A stretch of DNA of 32,314 nt from a virus, in the IMG/VR virus record IMGVR_UViG_3300046722_000347, positions 1 to 32,314 of that record. The stretch is one strand, 5' to 3'. Numbering within the stretch: the stretch's first letter is position 1; each line of letters starts with the position of its first letter. Shown piece by piece: positions 1 through 7,572 of this stretch. A program made the position numbers and the translations under genes. The notes under the pieces were generated by a model. That model searched no databases and had not been told where the DNA came from. It saw only the letters and a program-made list of their open reading frames with translations.

Positions 1-175
1 CGAGTGCCGACGGGCGATGAATGGTTCCTGTCCCGAATCACATAGCTCGGGAAAGCCAAGGACGGTCAAACTCTCTCGTTGGTTGACATCAGACCGATCT
101 GCGGAGTGTGGCACTCAGAAGCTTCTTGCGGGACCATTCATTGCGCACACACCCAAAGCCGAGCATAAATGGCCC

Positions 176-370
176 ATGACCAGATCGCATAAAAAGACCC
201 CGATCGCCGGCTTCACCACCGAGCGCAGCGAAAAGGCTTTCAAGCAGGTGGAAAACCGGCGACAGCGTGCCGCTGTGCGTGCAGGGCAGGAATTCATTCC
301 CGAGTCATACGGACCCAAGGATGGACGGCAATGGCTCGGCAAGGACTATCCAAAAGCCTTGCGCAAATAA
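176..370 (+). CDS. Small basic conserved hypothetical protein
   Basis: A 64-residue, Lys/Arg-rich protein that starts MTRSHKKTPIAG and ends in a PKALRK tail. No catalytic motif is visible. From memory, short proteins with this S-H-K-T-P-I-A-G opening are common in Bradyrhizobium and relatives, with no known function. The frame stays open upstream to position 17, but the Met at 176 begins the recognisable part, so I chose it. The ribosome binding site is weak. The gene ends 11 bases before a parS-like palindrome and converges on the next gene. It could belong to the host flank or to the phage. Confidence 0.55.
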   Translation: MTRSHKKTPIAGFTTERSEKAFKQVENRRQRAAVRAGQEFIPESYGPKDGRQWLGKDYPKALRK

Positions 371-380
371 ATCGTCGCGG

Positions 381-396
381 CGTTTCACGTGAAACT
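381..396. promoter_or_regulatory. parS-like palindrome
   Basis: GTTTCACGTGAAAC (382-395) is a perfect 14-bp palindrome. With one base on each side it matches 14 of 16 positions of the bacterial parS consensus TGTTTCACGTGAAACA, the site bound by chromosomal ParB. It fills almost the whole gap between the stop codons of two convergent genes, where a protein-binding site would not disturb coding. Chromosomal parS sites usually cluster near the replication origin. Whether this one is host or phage DNA cannot be decided from the window. Confidence 0.65.
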
Positions 397-644
397 CAAC
401 AATCCTCTCCTTGCGCCATGTGGCGGCTTATTGCCTTCTGGTCGTGATATTCCAAATTCTGTGGTTCAACCCATCGGATCAGCCGAACTTCGACCTCGAC
501 AACACCGCACCCGCCAGCAAGGCAGGTCTTGGCCTTGCGGAGGGAATCTTCGCTCGGGAAAAGAGCTGTTCCGTCCGCGTCGGCCTCGAGTTGGTGCTGC
601 CAATCGATGCCGTCCATGAAGCATCGAACCGTTCCGTCCGCCAT
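396..644 (-). CDS. Small conserved hypothetical protein
   Basis: An 82-residue acidic protein. It has a strong ribosome binding site, AGGAGG seven bases before the ATG at 644, which fixes the start. Notable segments are an early D-G-I-D-W motif, a P-S-E-D-S-L-R-K-A stretch, a paired C-L-A-G-G-C and a VEVEVRLIRWVEP beta-rich stretch. I recall similar small proteins in Bradyrhizobium genomes, but no function is known to me. It converges with the 176-370 gene. The next gene on this strand is the integrase, about 180 bases away, so this may be the outermost phage gene or the first host gene. Confidence 0.65.
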   Translation of the reverse strand: MADGTVRCFMDGIDWQHQLEADADGTALFPSEDSLRKAKTCLAGGCGVVEVEVRLIRWVEPQNLEYHDQKAISRHMAQGEDC

Positions 645-810
645 CTTCCGCCTCCTGCGGCTCTAGGCGCCGCGTTGCCTGTTCAATCGCTACTGACATT
701 CAATGATTCCAATGGCCCCGCGCTTTTGGGCGCTGAGCGGAAACACCCCTTAACCAATTGAAATCGCTAGATCCTGGTAGTGTATGCTAGTCATCGATGT
801 TCGCGTTGCG

Positions 811-827
811 TTTACGGTGATTTACGG
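811..827. repeat. TTTACGG direct repeat at the integrase 3' end
   Basis: TTTACGG occurs at 811-817 and 821-827, spaced 10 bp start to start, about one helical turn. The second copy contains the integrase stop codon. Tyrosine integrases bind short arm-type direct repeats next to the attachment core, so this is a candidate arm site. No tRNA gene or second att copy is visible, so the attachment core stays unidentified. The stretch 645-810 shows no gene. Confidence 0.25.
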
Positions 828-2051
828 CGCATCCGTTCCCGCCTTGTTCCGGCTTGCGGCACGGCCCTTCATGACCCTGGCAATCGCCTTGGTGTCGTCC
901 CGCGAGTAGGCTTGGGTCTGGCTGACGTTGCTGTGGGTCGCGGTGCGGCGAACGTCATCCATGGCGGCAACGTCCGTCCCTTCCGTGATCGCGCCGGCCC
1001 GGCTGTCCATGTTCCAAACGTGGTTTGGAACTCCGGCCGCAGTCGCGACCTTGCGCCACTTCTCGCGGAAGTTCTTGGCTTGCCACGCCACTCCGGTCGC
1101 CTCGCAAATGATCAGCGGGCCCTTCTCGGGGAACTTGCCGGCTAGATCCAGTTCCGCCATGACCATCGGGGCCAAGCGCAGATCGACCTCGACCGGCTTC
1201 TGCCGTTTGCTGGTCATGTGGCGCAGGATCAAATTGGCGTCGATCTCTTCGCCCCGGAGACCCCGAAGCCACTTCCATTGACCGTCATGGACATCCGACA
1301 GTTCCGGCTCGCCCATCGGGACCCATTCCCCGATCACATCCTTTTGCCGCAGGGTGCACTCGAACTGGAACGCCTGGGCGAGCGCGATCGAGTGGCGGCC
1401 GAGCTCGTGGGCCTTGGCGATGATGGCGAGTGCCTGGGTCGCCGTGATGTATTCCTTCCGGGGCTTGCCCATCTTGAAGCGCAGCAGCCCGGCATCCTCG
1501 CGCAACCGCCGACATTCGGGATCTCCTCGCTTTCCGACCAAGGTGGAGCCGAACGCGAAGAGTGTGCGGAGCTGCCCGACCTTGCCATGGGCCGACGGGG
1601 TCCGGCCGTCCGAGGTCCACGCCCGCCACCAATCCTTGATCATGCGGGCGTCGATGTCCGAAAGCAGCGTGTCGCCGTAATCCCTGGCGATCAGCTTGCA
1701 CCGGCTGTCGTCGTTCATCCGGCTCGCGTAGCGAAGCTCCTGATACGAGGAATCCTTGTCGGTCTGGTAGAGCCGGATCAGGCTGCCCAGCGTGCCGTCG
1801 AAGGCGTCTGCGATCACCGGGATGCCGCCGCGGCCCCAGACCAGCATTTCGGTCTGGAGGCGGGTGCATTGGTCGGAGATCAGGGCGCAGTCCGTCTCGG
1901 AGGGCCATTCCCCGACCCAGACGCGGGCGCGCTGGGGCAGGAAGCCCCGCTTGATCAGATCGGTGCGGGCGTGCCATTCGGCCACCCACCCGGATTTGCG
2001 GGGCGCCCAAACGAGGCCGGGAGCGTCTGCGACTTTCGGTCTATCGCTCAT
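822..2051 (-). CDS. int: Tyrosine-family phage integrase
   Basis: A 409-residue site-specific recombinase that would integrate and excise the phage by strand exchange through a 3'-phosphotyrosine. The catalytic domain occupies the C-terminal half. R235 lies in TLRQKDV, a candidate Lys in TSKRQK near 282-285, the second Arg (R351) in WNMDSR, H373 in ATHSN and the nucleophile Y382 in TQAYSR. The usual H-x-x-R box carries Met in place of His, a known variation. The N-terminal part, about residues 90-170, fits a SAM-like core-binding domain. The gene overlaps the end of the coiled-coil gene upstream by 11 bases, so the two are probably cotranscribed. It marks the left end of the phage. Confidence 0.95.
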   Translation of the reverse strand: MSDRPKVADAPGLVWAPRKSGWVAEWHARTDLIKRGFLPQRARVWVGEWPSETDCALISDQCTRLQTEMLVWGRGGIPVIADAFDGTLGSLIRLYQTDKDSSYQELRYASRMNDDSRCKLIARDYGDTLLSDIDARMIKDWWRAWTSDGRTPSAHGKVGQLRTLFAFGSTLVGKRGDPECRRLREDAGLLRFKMGKPRKEYITATQALAIIAKAHELGRHSIALAQAFQFECTLRQKDVIGEWVPMGEPELSDVHDGQWKWLRGLRGEEIDANLILRHMTSKRQKPVEVDLRLAPMVMAELDLAGKFPEKGPLIICEATGVAWQAKNFREKWRKVATAAGVPNHVWNMDSRAGAITEGTDVAAMDDVRRTATHSNVSQTQAYSRDDTKAIARVMKGRAASRNKAGTDAP

Positions 2052-2367
2052 CGGAAGCTCCGGTATCGGCGAGAAGCCGTTCGACGGTGGCGAGGCGGGT
2101 CTCGATCTGATCCTGTCTGGTTTGCACGCGGTCGATGTCGTCGTGCATGGCCGCGACCTCTCCAGCCGTGATGTTGACGCGCGCCATGTCGTTGATGGCG
2201 GCCTTCACCATTCGCAGGTCGCGACGCAAGTCGTGGGTTGACTCAGCTATCAGCGGAATACCGCTGACTTTTATCTCGATTATCTTAAGTTGCTCGCGGA
2301 CGGGCGCGAACTCGGCCTGCAACCCGTCTATGGCCCGCAGGATGGTGCGAAAATCGTCATCGCTCAT
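2041..2367 (-). CDS. Coiled-coil hypothetical protein
   Basis: A 108-residue protein with heptad-rich sequence along most of its length (LQAEFAPVREQLKIIEIKV near the N terminus, then a second helix with DRVQTRQDQIETRLATVERL). No enzyme motif or membrane segment is seen. GAGG seven bases before the ATG supports the start. It sits between a small HTH gene and the integrase and overlaps the integrase start, which points to translational coupling. Such proteins beside phage integrases are common and uncharacterised. Confidence 0.75.
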   Translation of the reverse strand: MSDDDFRTILRAIDGLQAEFAPVREQLKIIEIKVSGIPLIAESTHDLRRDLRMVKAAINDMARVNITAGEVAAMHDDIDRVQTRQDQIETRLATVERLLADTGASDER

Positions 2368-2394
2368 GGGATGCCTCGATGTCCTTTGGCGTGA

Positions 2395-2604
2395 TCAGTC
2401 ATGGGAAAGCTTCCGATAATAGGGGGTCACCGAGAACCCAGCGCCGCGAAGAATGGCCGGACCGGGGCGACGCCTACCGAGCAGAAAGTCAGAGAGGTAG
2501 GCGGCCGATATCCCGGCCTTTTCAGCCCACTCCTTTTGGGAGCTATGGCCGATCTGCTTCTTTACGACCGCAACAATTTCTTCATCGGTTATATAAATTG
2601 CCAT
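2395..2604 (-). CDS. Small HTH transcriptional regulator
   Basis: A 69-residue protein with one helix-turn-helix of the Cro/CI type at about residues 20-45 (QKEWAEKAGISAAYLSDFLLGRRRPG). The short segment after the HTH ends the protein, so there is no dimerisation domain of the usual repressor kind. A good promoter lies immediately upstream on this strand and its predicted start base coincides with the ATG, so the message may be leaderless. A short inverted repeat inside that promoter could be its own operator. Position next to the integrase and excisionase-like gene suggests control of integration or excision. Confidence 0.75.
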   Translation of the reverse strand: MAIYITDEEIVAVVKKQIGHSSQKEWAEKAGISAAYLSDFLLGRRRPGPAILRGAGFSVTPYYRKLSHD

Positions 2605-2611
2605 GCTGCCG

Positions 2612-2640
2612 AATGTAATCAGCGCATACGCTTACGTCAA
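2612..2640 (-). promoter_or_regulatory. Promoter of the small HTH gene
   Basis: On the minus strand, TTGACG (2640-2635) is followed after exactly 17 bases by TACATT (2617-2612), a good sigma-70-type promoter. The predicted start falls at about 2605, right at the ATG of the HTH gene (2604). The spacer contains AGCG-N4-CGCT, a possible operator. The -35 overlaps the stop codon of the excisionase-like gene. Confidence 0.6.
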
Positions 2641-2873
2641 GCCGATTTGCGCTCGTGGGGGATAAGTCCGCTCGTCTTGTCGAACCAAGCCACGCACGCC
2701 GGCCAATATCGCCGGTCCCCAAATAGCTTTTGCTTCTGGGGAAAACCGCTGGCCCGGTTCGCGTCGAGCGCCCGGATGGCCTCCCGCGCAATCTTCTCAG
2801 GCACGCCCATGCGCCGGATCAGCTCCGCGTCCGTGACGTACAGGGTATCGCGCTCGCCGGTCTCGTCCGTCAT
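2637..2873 (-). CDS. Excisionase-like small DNA-binding protein
   Basis: A 78-residue protein with the pattern LYVTDAELIRRMGV, then P-x-K-x-K-L-F-G-D-R-R-Y-W-P-A-C-V-A-W. This resembles the short MerR/AlpA-like winged-helix proteins found beside phage integrases. They help excision or regulate integrase. The family call rests on the T-D-x-E-L-I-R-R-M-G-V start and the R-Y-W-P-A motif, and is inference. It lies just upstream of the HTH gene and nine bases after the stop of a 53-residue gene, within the leftward integration cluster. Confidence 0.65.
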   Translation of the reverse strand: MTDETGERDTLYVTDAELIRRMGVPEKIAREAIRALDANRASGFPQKQKLFGDRRYWPACVAWFDKTSGLIPHERKSA

Positions 2874-2882
2874 CCGGTTAGC

Positions 2883-3044
2883 TCATTCCGTAAGTGCGCC
2901 CCGCTCTCGCTCGATCTCTTCCCGGACGACCTGGAACATGGTTTCGTAATGTCCATGTTTCCCTATCTGCATCAATTCGTTGTAGCGAGCCTGAATGCGG
3001 GCATTGCGCTCATTCATCTCCCGCCACCGCGCTAGTTCGTCCAT
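2883..3044 (-). CDS. 53-residue hypothetical protein
   Basis: A short charged, helical protein (MDELARWREMNERNARIQAR at the N terminus, ending in a REEIERERG helix). AGAGGGG seven bases before the ATG at 3044 supports this start over the Met two codons earlier. The stop is nine bases before the next gene, fitting an operon. Nothing indicates function. The heptad-like Leu/Met spacing allows a small coiled coil. Confidence 0.6.
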   Translation of the reverse strand: MDELARWREMNERNARIQARYNELMQIGKHGHYETMFQVVREEIERERGALTE

Positions 3045-3096
3045 CTTCATCCCCTCTGGTGCGCATTATTCCCGAATGCGCCGTGCTCCGGTGCGC

Positions 3097-3522
3097 TCAC
3101 CTGCTGTCTGCGCCCCTGCGGCCGTCGTATGGTGAAGTGGAGTTGAGCTTGCGAATCTCCTTGCCGTAGTTCATGTCGGCCATGATCCGGTCAGCATTTG
3201 CGAAGTCGTCCAGGATAGCGTCGGTCGACTCCAACTCCCGAGCGGGCTTGGTCGGCTCCTCGCCGCTCTCCTCGATGATGCGGTAGCCCTCCAGGATCTT
3301 CTCGGTGGCGGCCTTGTCGTTGGCGGTCTTGGTGTTGATGCGCCGCACCTCGTCGTTGGTCTGGGCCAGGATGATATCGGCCACCGACTTGGCGCGGTCG
3401 AGGTTGGCCTGCGCCCTGGTCACATGCTTTTCTGCCGCAGCTACGATGGCCTGCGCCAGATCCTGCCCGCGCTTGAGGATGTCGTCGCTCTCCATCACGC
3501 CGTTTACGTGCTCGCTATTCAT
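3097..3522 (-). CDS. Helical hypothetical protein
   Basis: A 141-residue mostly alpha-helical protein with a long Ala-rich amphipathic helix (AIVAAAEKHVTRAQANLDRA) and a second helix rich in Asn/Lys/Glu. No cysteines, membrane segments or catalytic signatures are evident. The start overlaps the end of the next upstream gene by 8 bases, so the pair should be coupled. The helical pattern resembles small phage scaffold or accessory proteins, but the context is the early left arm, so I assign no function. Confidence 0.7.
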   Translation of the reverse strand: MNSEHVNGVMESDDILKRGQDLAQAIVAAAEKHVTRAQANLDRAKSVADIILAQTNDEVRRINTKTANDKAATEKILEGYRIIEESGEEPTKPARELESTDAILDDFANADRIMADMNYGKEIRKLNSTSPYDGRRGADSR

Positions 3523-3733
3523 ATGCTTCTTCTCCGTCGAGGTTCCACGTTCTGAGTTTCAGTTCCAAGCGCCGCTGCCTTAGCGCGTCGGCGATCTCGA
3601 TCTGAATGTGACCGGCCTCGTAGGAGGTGGCCAGCATCGCGGCGAGGTCCATGACGTCCAGCTCGTCGCGCAGGCGCTCGATGCGCCGCCGCGGCACGCT
3701 GCCAGCGATCTCGTCGGGGTTGGGTGGCACCAT
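3515..3733 (-). CDS. Small helical hypothetical protein
   Basis: A 72-residue protein (MVPPNPDEIAGSVPRRRIERL at its start region) with two predicted helices, Arg-rich in the first and last thirds. Its stop overlaps the start of the 3097-3522 gene. Its ATG follows the TGA of a 40-residue gene by one base. Such tight packing is typical of phage early operons and is the main evidence for coding. Function unknown. Confidence 0.6.
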   Translation of the reverse strand: MVPPNPDEIAGSVPRRRIERLRDELDVMDLAAMLATSYEAGHIQIEIADALRQRRLELKLRTWNLDGEEAYE

Positions 3734-3734
3734 C

Positions 3735-3857
3735 TCATTTGCCTCGTTTAGAGCCTCGGACGCGGATGCGTCTGGTGCTGCCGTTCTTGTTACGGATGAC
3801 CCGCCAATGGGCGACCACCGTGTGGCGTCGTTTCTTGCTGGGCCGGTGTCTCGTCAT
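3735..3857 (-). CDS. 40-residue basic hypothetical protein
   Basis: Encodes a very basic peptide (MTRHRPSKKRRHTVVAHWRV, then an Arg/Lys-rich tail ending KRGK). Its TGA lies one base before the ATG of the next gene, which suggests coupling. The ribosome binding site is weak, so coding is likely but not proven. The charge suggests nucleic-acid binding, as inference only. The 95 bases between it and the 3952 gene end show no further gene. Confidence 0.45.
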   Translation of the reverse strand: MTRHRPSKKRRHTVVAHWRVIRNKNGSTRRIRVRGSKRGK

Positions 3858-3951
3858 GGTGGCCCGCCGGGCGGGATGCCGATGGATGGCGGTATCAACC
3901 CGGCGGGCCTGTACGCTGACGGAGCGGGAAGCAACGTCAGCCTACGCGCTA

Positions 3952-4716
3952 TTACGCAAGACGATTACTCTGACGCTTACGCACAAGCCCGGCGAGGCCG
4001 ACGAGGCCGATGCCGAACAGGAAGGCCGAGGCCGGCAGCGGGGTCTGCGCCACCGCCGGTGCCGCCTCGATGAAGAACGAGTCGGGCCCATCGTTTAGTC
4101 CAGTCATGATCGCCACGAAGCCAATCGTGTCGCCCAGGTGGACATCGTTGAGGTTGAGCAGGCTCCCGGTGATGCTGTAGTCCGGAAGCCCGGTGCCGTT
4201 GTGAACCGACGGCACGTTGCCGGTGAGTCCGCCAGTGAAGGAGGCCAACACGGTGTGGGTGGTGTAGTCGAGGAAGTAGAAGGCGTTGAGCGTCTGCGCG
4301 TTGCCGTTGTCGTTCACGTCCACGCCGATGCTGAACCCGAGGCTGGTATCGTTGTTGGCGAGCAGGAAGGCGAGCAAAGCACTCCCCGCGCCGACTTGGT
4401 AGCCGTCCCCGACGGTGTTGTTGGTCAGCGTATTCCGAGCACCATTGCCTTGGTCGGAGAAGGCGGTAGCCGCCGTCAGATTGCCGCCGTTCTGGTAGTC
4501 GTTGTAGCCGAAGTTCGCCGGCTGCTGCGGCTGGTTGGCACCGCAGATGACGCACGGGGCGTTCTGCGGTTGGTTCCCGGCGGGCACCACGCCGCCGAGG
4601 CTCAGGCTGCCGGAATTGGTGGTGTCCCAGGTCTGGCCACCTAGTGTGACGGTGCTGGCCGCAGCCGGCACCGCAAGCGCCGCCAGGATGGCGGTCGTAG
4701 CTAGTAGTCGCTTCAT
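3952..4716 (-). CDS. Secreted protein with PEP-CTERM/VPLPA-type sorting tail
   Basis: A 254-residue exported protein. It has a Sec signal peptide (MKRLLATTAILAALAVPAAA), an Asn/Gly/Thr-rich beta domain with one C-V-I-C pair near residue 50, and a C-terminal sorting signal: T-P-L-P-A-S-A, a hydrophobic helix FLFGIGLVGLAGL, and a basic R-K-R tail. This three-part tail is the hallmark of PEP-CTERM/VPLPA proteins, processed by exosortase in bacteria that make extracellular polysaccharide. GAGGAAAGCAAATG fixes the start at 4716. A sorted surface protein is unusual inside a phage left arm and is probably lysogenic cargo. The exosortase would have to come from the host. Confidence 0.85.
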   Translation of the reverse strand: MKRLLATTAILAALAVPAAASTVTLGGQTWDTTNSGSLSLGGVVPAGNQPQNAPCVICGANQPQQPANFGYNDYQNGGNLTAATAFSDQGNGARNTLTNNTVGDGYQVGAGSALLAFLLANNDTSLGFSIGVDVNDNGNAQTLNAFYFLDYTTHTVLASFTGGLTGNVPSVHNGTGLPDYSITGSLLNLNDVHLGDTIGFVAIMTGLNDGPDSFFIEAAPAVAQTPLPASAFLFGIGLVGLAGLVRKRQSNRLA

Positions 4717-4769
4717 TTGCTTTCCTCGTTGAAAAAGTGGTTTGATTCCCAGCCTAGTTGGTTGTTTGT

Positions 4770-5084
4770 TCATCGCCCTCCTTTGTACCCATCCACCGCG
4801 TCCTGATGGCGCGCAGCCACGTAATCGATGTAGCCGCCACCAACAACCCACTCGCCGCACAGGCACCATTTGCCGTACCTGATGCAGCGGATGTCCAATC
4901 CGTAGAAATCGCGGAGCTGAAACAAGGCGTTCTTGTTCTTGCCGAGAATGACCATGGGTATGACAACTCCTGGCGTGGACTGGAACAGGTCCCATATCTT
5001 GCGCAGATGGGTGCCCTCACGCGGAATGCGGTTCGTATGCCCCATGCCGTTGCCCTTCATCCGCGCCGCCGAGATCGTCCTCAT
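4770..5084 (-). CDS. Hypothetical protein
   Basis: A 104-residue protein with a basic N terminus (MRTISAARMKGNGMGHTNR) and a C-terminal part rich in aromatic residues and cysteine (I-R-C-I-R-Y-G-K-W-C-L-C-G-E-W). The three closely spaced Cys could bind metal. The ATG overlaps the TGA of the upstream proline-rich gene, and GGAG lies nine bases before it. No known domain is recognised. Confidence 0.6.
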   Translation of the reverse strand: MRTISAARMKGNGMGHTNRIPREGTHLRKIWDLFQSTPGVVIPMVILGKNKNALFQLRDFYGLDIRCIRYGKWCLCGEWVVGGGYIDYVAARHQDAVDGYKGGR

Positions 5085-5422
5085 CGATTACATCTCCAGG
5101 ACTTCCATCCGTTCTCGCGCGTGTACCAAGTCCGCCCGCGCGCCCCGCAGACCGGATCGGCGTGTGGCTTGGGCGGCGGCGCCTCAGCAACTGCGGCCAG
5201 CGGCTCGATCAGTTCGGCGACCGGTGGGGGCGGCGGCACCGGCTTCGGCGGAGGCGGTGGCGGCTTCGGGACCGATAGCCGATCGGACTTCAGCGGCGGC
5301 TCGACGAGCAACGACACCGGCGCCGGCTTGGCGGTGGACGGCTTTGTCGCATATCCGCGCATCGACACCGTCACCAACAACACCGCGATGGCGGCGACGG
5401 TCACGGCATAGATCGCCCTCAT
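5081..5422 (-). CDS. Membrane-anchored proline-rich protein
   Basis: A 113-residue protein with an N-terminal transmembrane segment (MRAIYAVTVAAIAVLLVTVS), then a proline-rich stretch with runs of consecutive Pro (PKPPPPPPKP), and a small C-terminal domain with two Cys and several Trp (R-T-W-Y-T-R-E-N-G-W-K-S-W-R-C). The proline segment could span the periplasm, TonB-like in style only, because the TonB C-terminal domain is absent. CGGAGC nine bases upstream supports the ATG at 5422. It lies 13 bases after the annealing-protein gene, and its stop overlaps the next start. Confidence 0.7.
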   Translation of the reverse strand: MRAIYAVTVAAIAVLLVTVSMRGYATKPSTAKPAPVSLLVEPPLKSDRLSVPKPPPPPPKPVPPPPPVAELIEPLAAVAEAPPPKPHADPVCGARGRTWYTRENGWKSWRCNR

Positions 5423-5435
5423 AGCGGCAGCTCCG

Positions 5436-6551
5436 TCACGCTTCGCCCTCGTCGGAAAATGTCGGGATCGGCTTACCGTCAAAACCGGCCCCCCATGCGA
5501 GCGCCTCGCGCGAATGTTTCAGATCACGGTATTCGGGCGGCATGGCTTTGCGCTCCCCGCCAGTCGTGCGCCAGGCCGCGCCGCGCTTGTAGGCGACCTC
5601 GACGGGGCCACCGGCTTCGACGGCTGATTGCTTATCGGCGGTCGGCGCAGGGCGGGGTGGATTGGGTGTGGCCTCGCCCTGCGCCTCGCCGGCCGCCTCC
5701 GGTCCTGACTCCATGGGCGGCGGCGTAGCACTTGCTGTCGATGCAGCCGGCTGCGCAACTTGCTCGATCGGCGGGAACGTTTCTTCGACAGACGCCATGC
5801 CGTCCGCGACGCTTTTCATCATCGCGATCACCTGGGCAACATCTGGCGCGAGCCAATCCTTGACGGCACGGCCGATGACGCGCTCGACGCGGTTCAGTTC
5901 GACCGGGATGCGCGCGAGGCCCTCGACGACGCGCTGGCGGTAGCCGGCCAAGTCTTTGCCGATCTTATCGACCAGCGAGTTGCGGGCATGCTCGAAAGCG
6001 TAGTCGGCATAGATCTGAAGCGAGTTGACGATGCAATTTCGGATCGCCTTCGATTGCCCTATTTGGTAGGTCTGATCGAGACTGCGATCGGCGTCCCTGG
6101 TCTTGATCGAAGTCTGCGACTTGCGCTGCCGGTAGGCGCGCTCCATCGAGAAGCCCGTCTCGATGTCGGTGAAGCGCGCGTAGAAGGTCCAACTGTCGCC
6201 GTTGTCGATCTCGCGGACTTCGTTGACGTTGTTGCCGAAGATGCGCGCGACATCGTTTGCGAGCTTGATGCTCGGCCCTTCGATGTAATCGGTGCGGCCG
6301 TCCTTCGACTTGACCGGGAAGCGGTAAAACCAGTCCGTGCCGGCTGCCGCGGCGAGCGCGGAGAGCTTCTGCAATATTTTCGCGTCGTCACGGTAGACCG
6401 CGACGTGCTGCGCGCCGATGACGCGATCGGCAAGCCCGGTGGTTGGCCTCACCAAGCCGTGGCCGGACGGGATGGGCTGCTGGAGCTGGCCGCCGGCATT
6501 GGCGAATTGCGCAAGCGCGCCGCGGCGGTCTTCGATGTCGGGGTTGGTCAT
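5436..6551 (-). CDS. Candidate phage ssDNA-annealing recombination protein
   Basis: A 371-residue protein. Residues about 45-210 form the conserved core, with IEGPSIKLANDVARIFGNN followed by S-W-T-F-Y-A-R-F-T-D-I-E-T-G. This G-P-S-(I/V)-x-L-A-x-x-(I/V)-A-R-x-(W/F)-G-N pattern recurs in phage proteins next to YqaJ exonucleases. I take it as a RecT/Erf-like annealing protein by pattern and context, not by proof. The C-terminal third is Pro/Ala-rich linker and a short charged tail. AAAGGAG before the ATG is a strong start. The exonuclease at 8505 would supply the single strands it anneals. A GGCNN repeat array lies just upstream. Confidence 0.65.
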   Translation of the reverse strand: MTNPDIEDRRGALAQFANAGGQLQQPIPSGHGLVRPTTGLADRVIGAQHVAVYRDDAKILQKLSALAAAAGTDWFYRFPVKSKDGRTDYIEGPSIKLANDVARIFGNNVNEVREIDNGDSWTFYARFTDIETGFSMERAYRQRKSQTSIKTRDADRSLDQTYQIGQSKAIRNCIVNSLQIYADYAFEHARNSLVDKIGKDLAGYRQRVVEGLARIPVELNRVERVIGRAVKDWLAPDVAQVIAMMKSVADGMASVEETFPPIEQVAQPAASTASATPPPMESGPEAAGEAQGEATPNPPRPAPTADKQSAVEAGGPVEVAYKRGAAWRTTGGERKAMPPEYRDLKHSREALAWGAGFDGKPIPTFSDEGEA

Positions 6552-6691
6552 TGGGTAATCTCCTTTGGGTTAAGAGTGCGCGCCCGGCCCAAACACTGGC
6601 GAAAACAGGCCGGGCGCGCGAGGCGGTCGCATTGCAGCGGACCCGAGTAGTCATCGGTAGCGTTGCGACCGCTTTTCATTGAACGCAGTCT

Positions 6692-6764
6692 CCCTGCCTT
6701 GCCTTGCCTGGCCGTGCCATGCCCGACCCCGCCTGGCCGCGCCACGCCCTGCCTTGCCCCGCCT
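6692..6764 (-). repeat. GGCNN pentamer array A
   Basis: About 14 consecutive 5-bp units reading CCNNG on the plus strand (GGCNN on the transcribed strand) with hardly any indel. Three bases are nearly fixed and two vary freely. It begins five bases from the ParB-like stop codon and ends, in transcription order, with GGCAGGGA. It fills part of the gap before the annealing-protein gene. Any peptides read from it are low-complexity artefacts. Confidence 0.9.
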
Positions 6765-6768
6765 AATT

Positions 6769-7440
6769 TTATGCCGCTTCGCTCTTGCCGCTGCTCTTAA
6801 TCGCCGACCACAACCCGACCAGCCGGTCCATCTCAAAGACAAATGTCGCGGAGTCGCGTGGCCACATATCTTTCTCGATCATTTCGCAAAGTTGGCGCAG
6901 ATAGAACACGGCCTTCGGCCCGCCATAGTGCCGGTTGACCTGCTGTTGTTCGCTGCTCAGGGATTGTCCGGCCAAATGACTGAGCCCGCCCTTGAGTGCG
7001 ACCGGCTTACCGGTATCGGCGTCGCTTGCAAATCCGCGTGCAATCTTTTCGATCATCTCAGCCGGCAGCCGCACGACATTTGAAATACGATCGCGTGAGT
7101 AGCCGTATTGTTCCAGCCGGATGATAGCTGAGCGGATTGAAAACTGATCGAGCGGTTCGCCGTGACCGATGTTGGCGCGCACGGCATCGGCGTAGAGGTC
7201 GGCCTCGCTGGCATACACCTTTTCAACAACGTCGATGCGCTCGATCTTTAACTTCAGAAATGCTTGCAACCGATGGCGGCCATCGACAAGTCGATGCGTC
7301 TTGGCCTCGATTAGAAGCGGCGGCAGTTTTACGCCGGTCTTGAGCGCCGAGACCAAGCGGCCAACGTTAAACTCATTGACGCCGGTTCTCGGATAGATTG
7401 ATTCATCAATTTTGATTTTGTCGATCGCCACTTTCGCCAT
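6769..7440 (-). CDS. ParB/Srx-like domain protein
   Basis: A 223-residue protein with a ParB-type N-terminal domain. The core motif is L-V-D-G-R-H-R-L-Q-A-F-L-K-L at about residues 51-64, matching the G-R-H-R signature that in this superfamily binds nucleotide. The middle (S-R-D-R-I-S-N-V-V-R-L-P-A-E-M-I-E-K) fits the HTH part. The family includes chromosome-partition CTPases, nucleases and phage transcription factors. The length and lack of a ParA partner argue for a phage regulator or DNA-binding accessory. GGAGGAGAATGAG before the ATG is a strong start. Repeat arrays lie on both sides of the gene. Confidence 0.8.
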   Translation of the reverse strand: MAKVAIDKIKIDESIYPRTGVNEFNVGRLVSALKTGVKLPPLLIEAKTHRLVDGRHRLQAFLKLKIERIDVVEKVYASEADLYADAVRANIGHGEPLDQFSIRSAIIRLEQYGYSRDRISNVVRLPAEMIEKIARGFASDADTGKPVALKGGLSHLAGQSLSSEQQQVNRHYGGPKAVFYLRQLCEMIEKDMWPRDSATFVFEMDRLVGLWSAIKSSGKSEAA

Positions 7441-7468
7441 CTCATTCTCCTCCGATTAAGCGAATAAT

Positions 7469-7538
7469 CCCTGCCTCGCCTCGCCCAGCCGCGCCGGGCC
7501 CCGCCGTGCCAAGCCAGACCCCGCCTTGCCCGGCCTGA
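7469..7538 (-). repeat. GGCNN pentamer array B1
   Basis: Fourteen units of CCNNG on the plus strand with no break in the 5-bp phase. In transcript direction it ends GGCAGGGATT, 28 bases before the ParB-like ATG, so it lies in the 5' leader of that gene. It is separated from array B2 by a 34-bp AT-rich linker containing GATGATTTTCC and GATGAGTTTC. Confidence 0.9.
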
Positions 7539-7572
7539 ACTGAAACTCATCAAGGAAAATCATCAAACAAAT

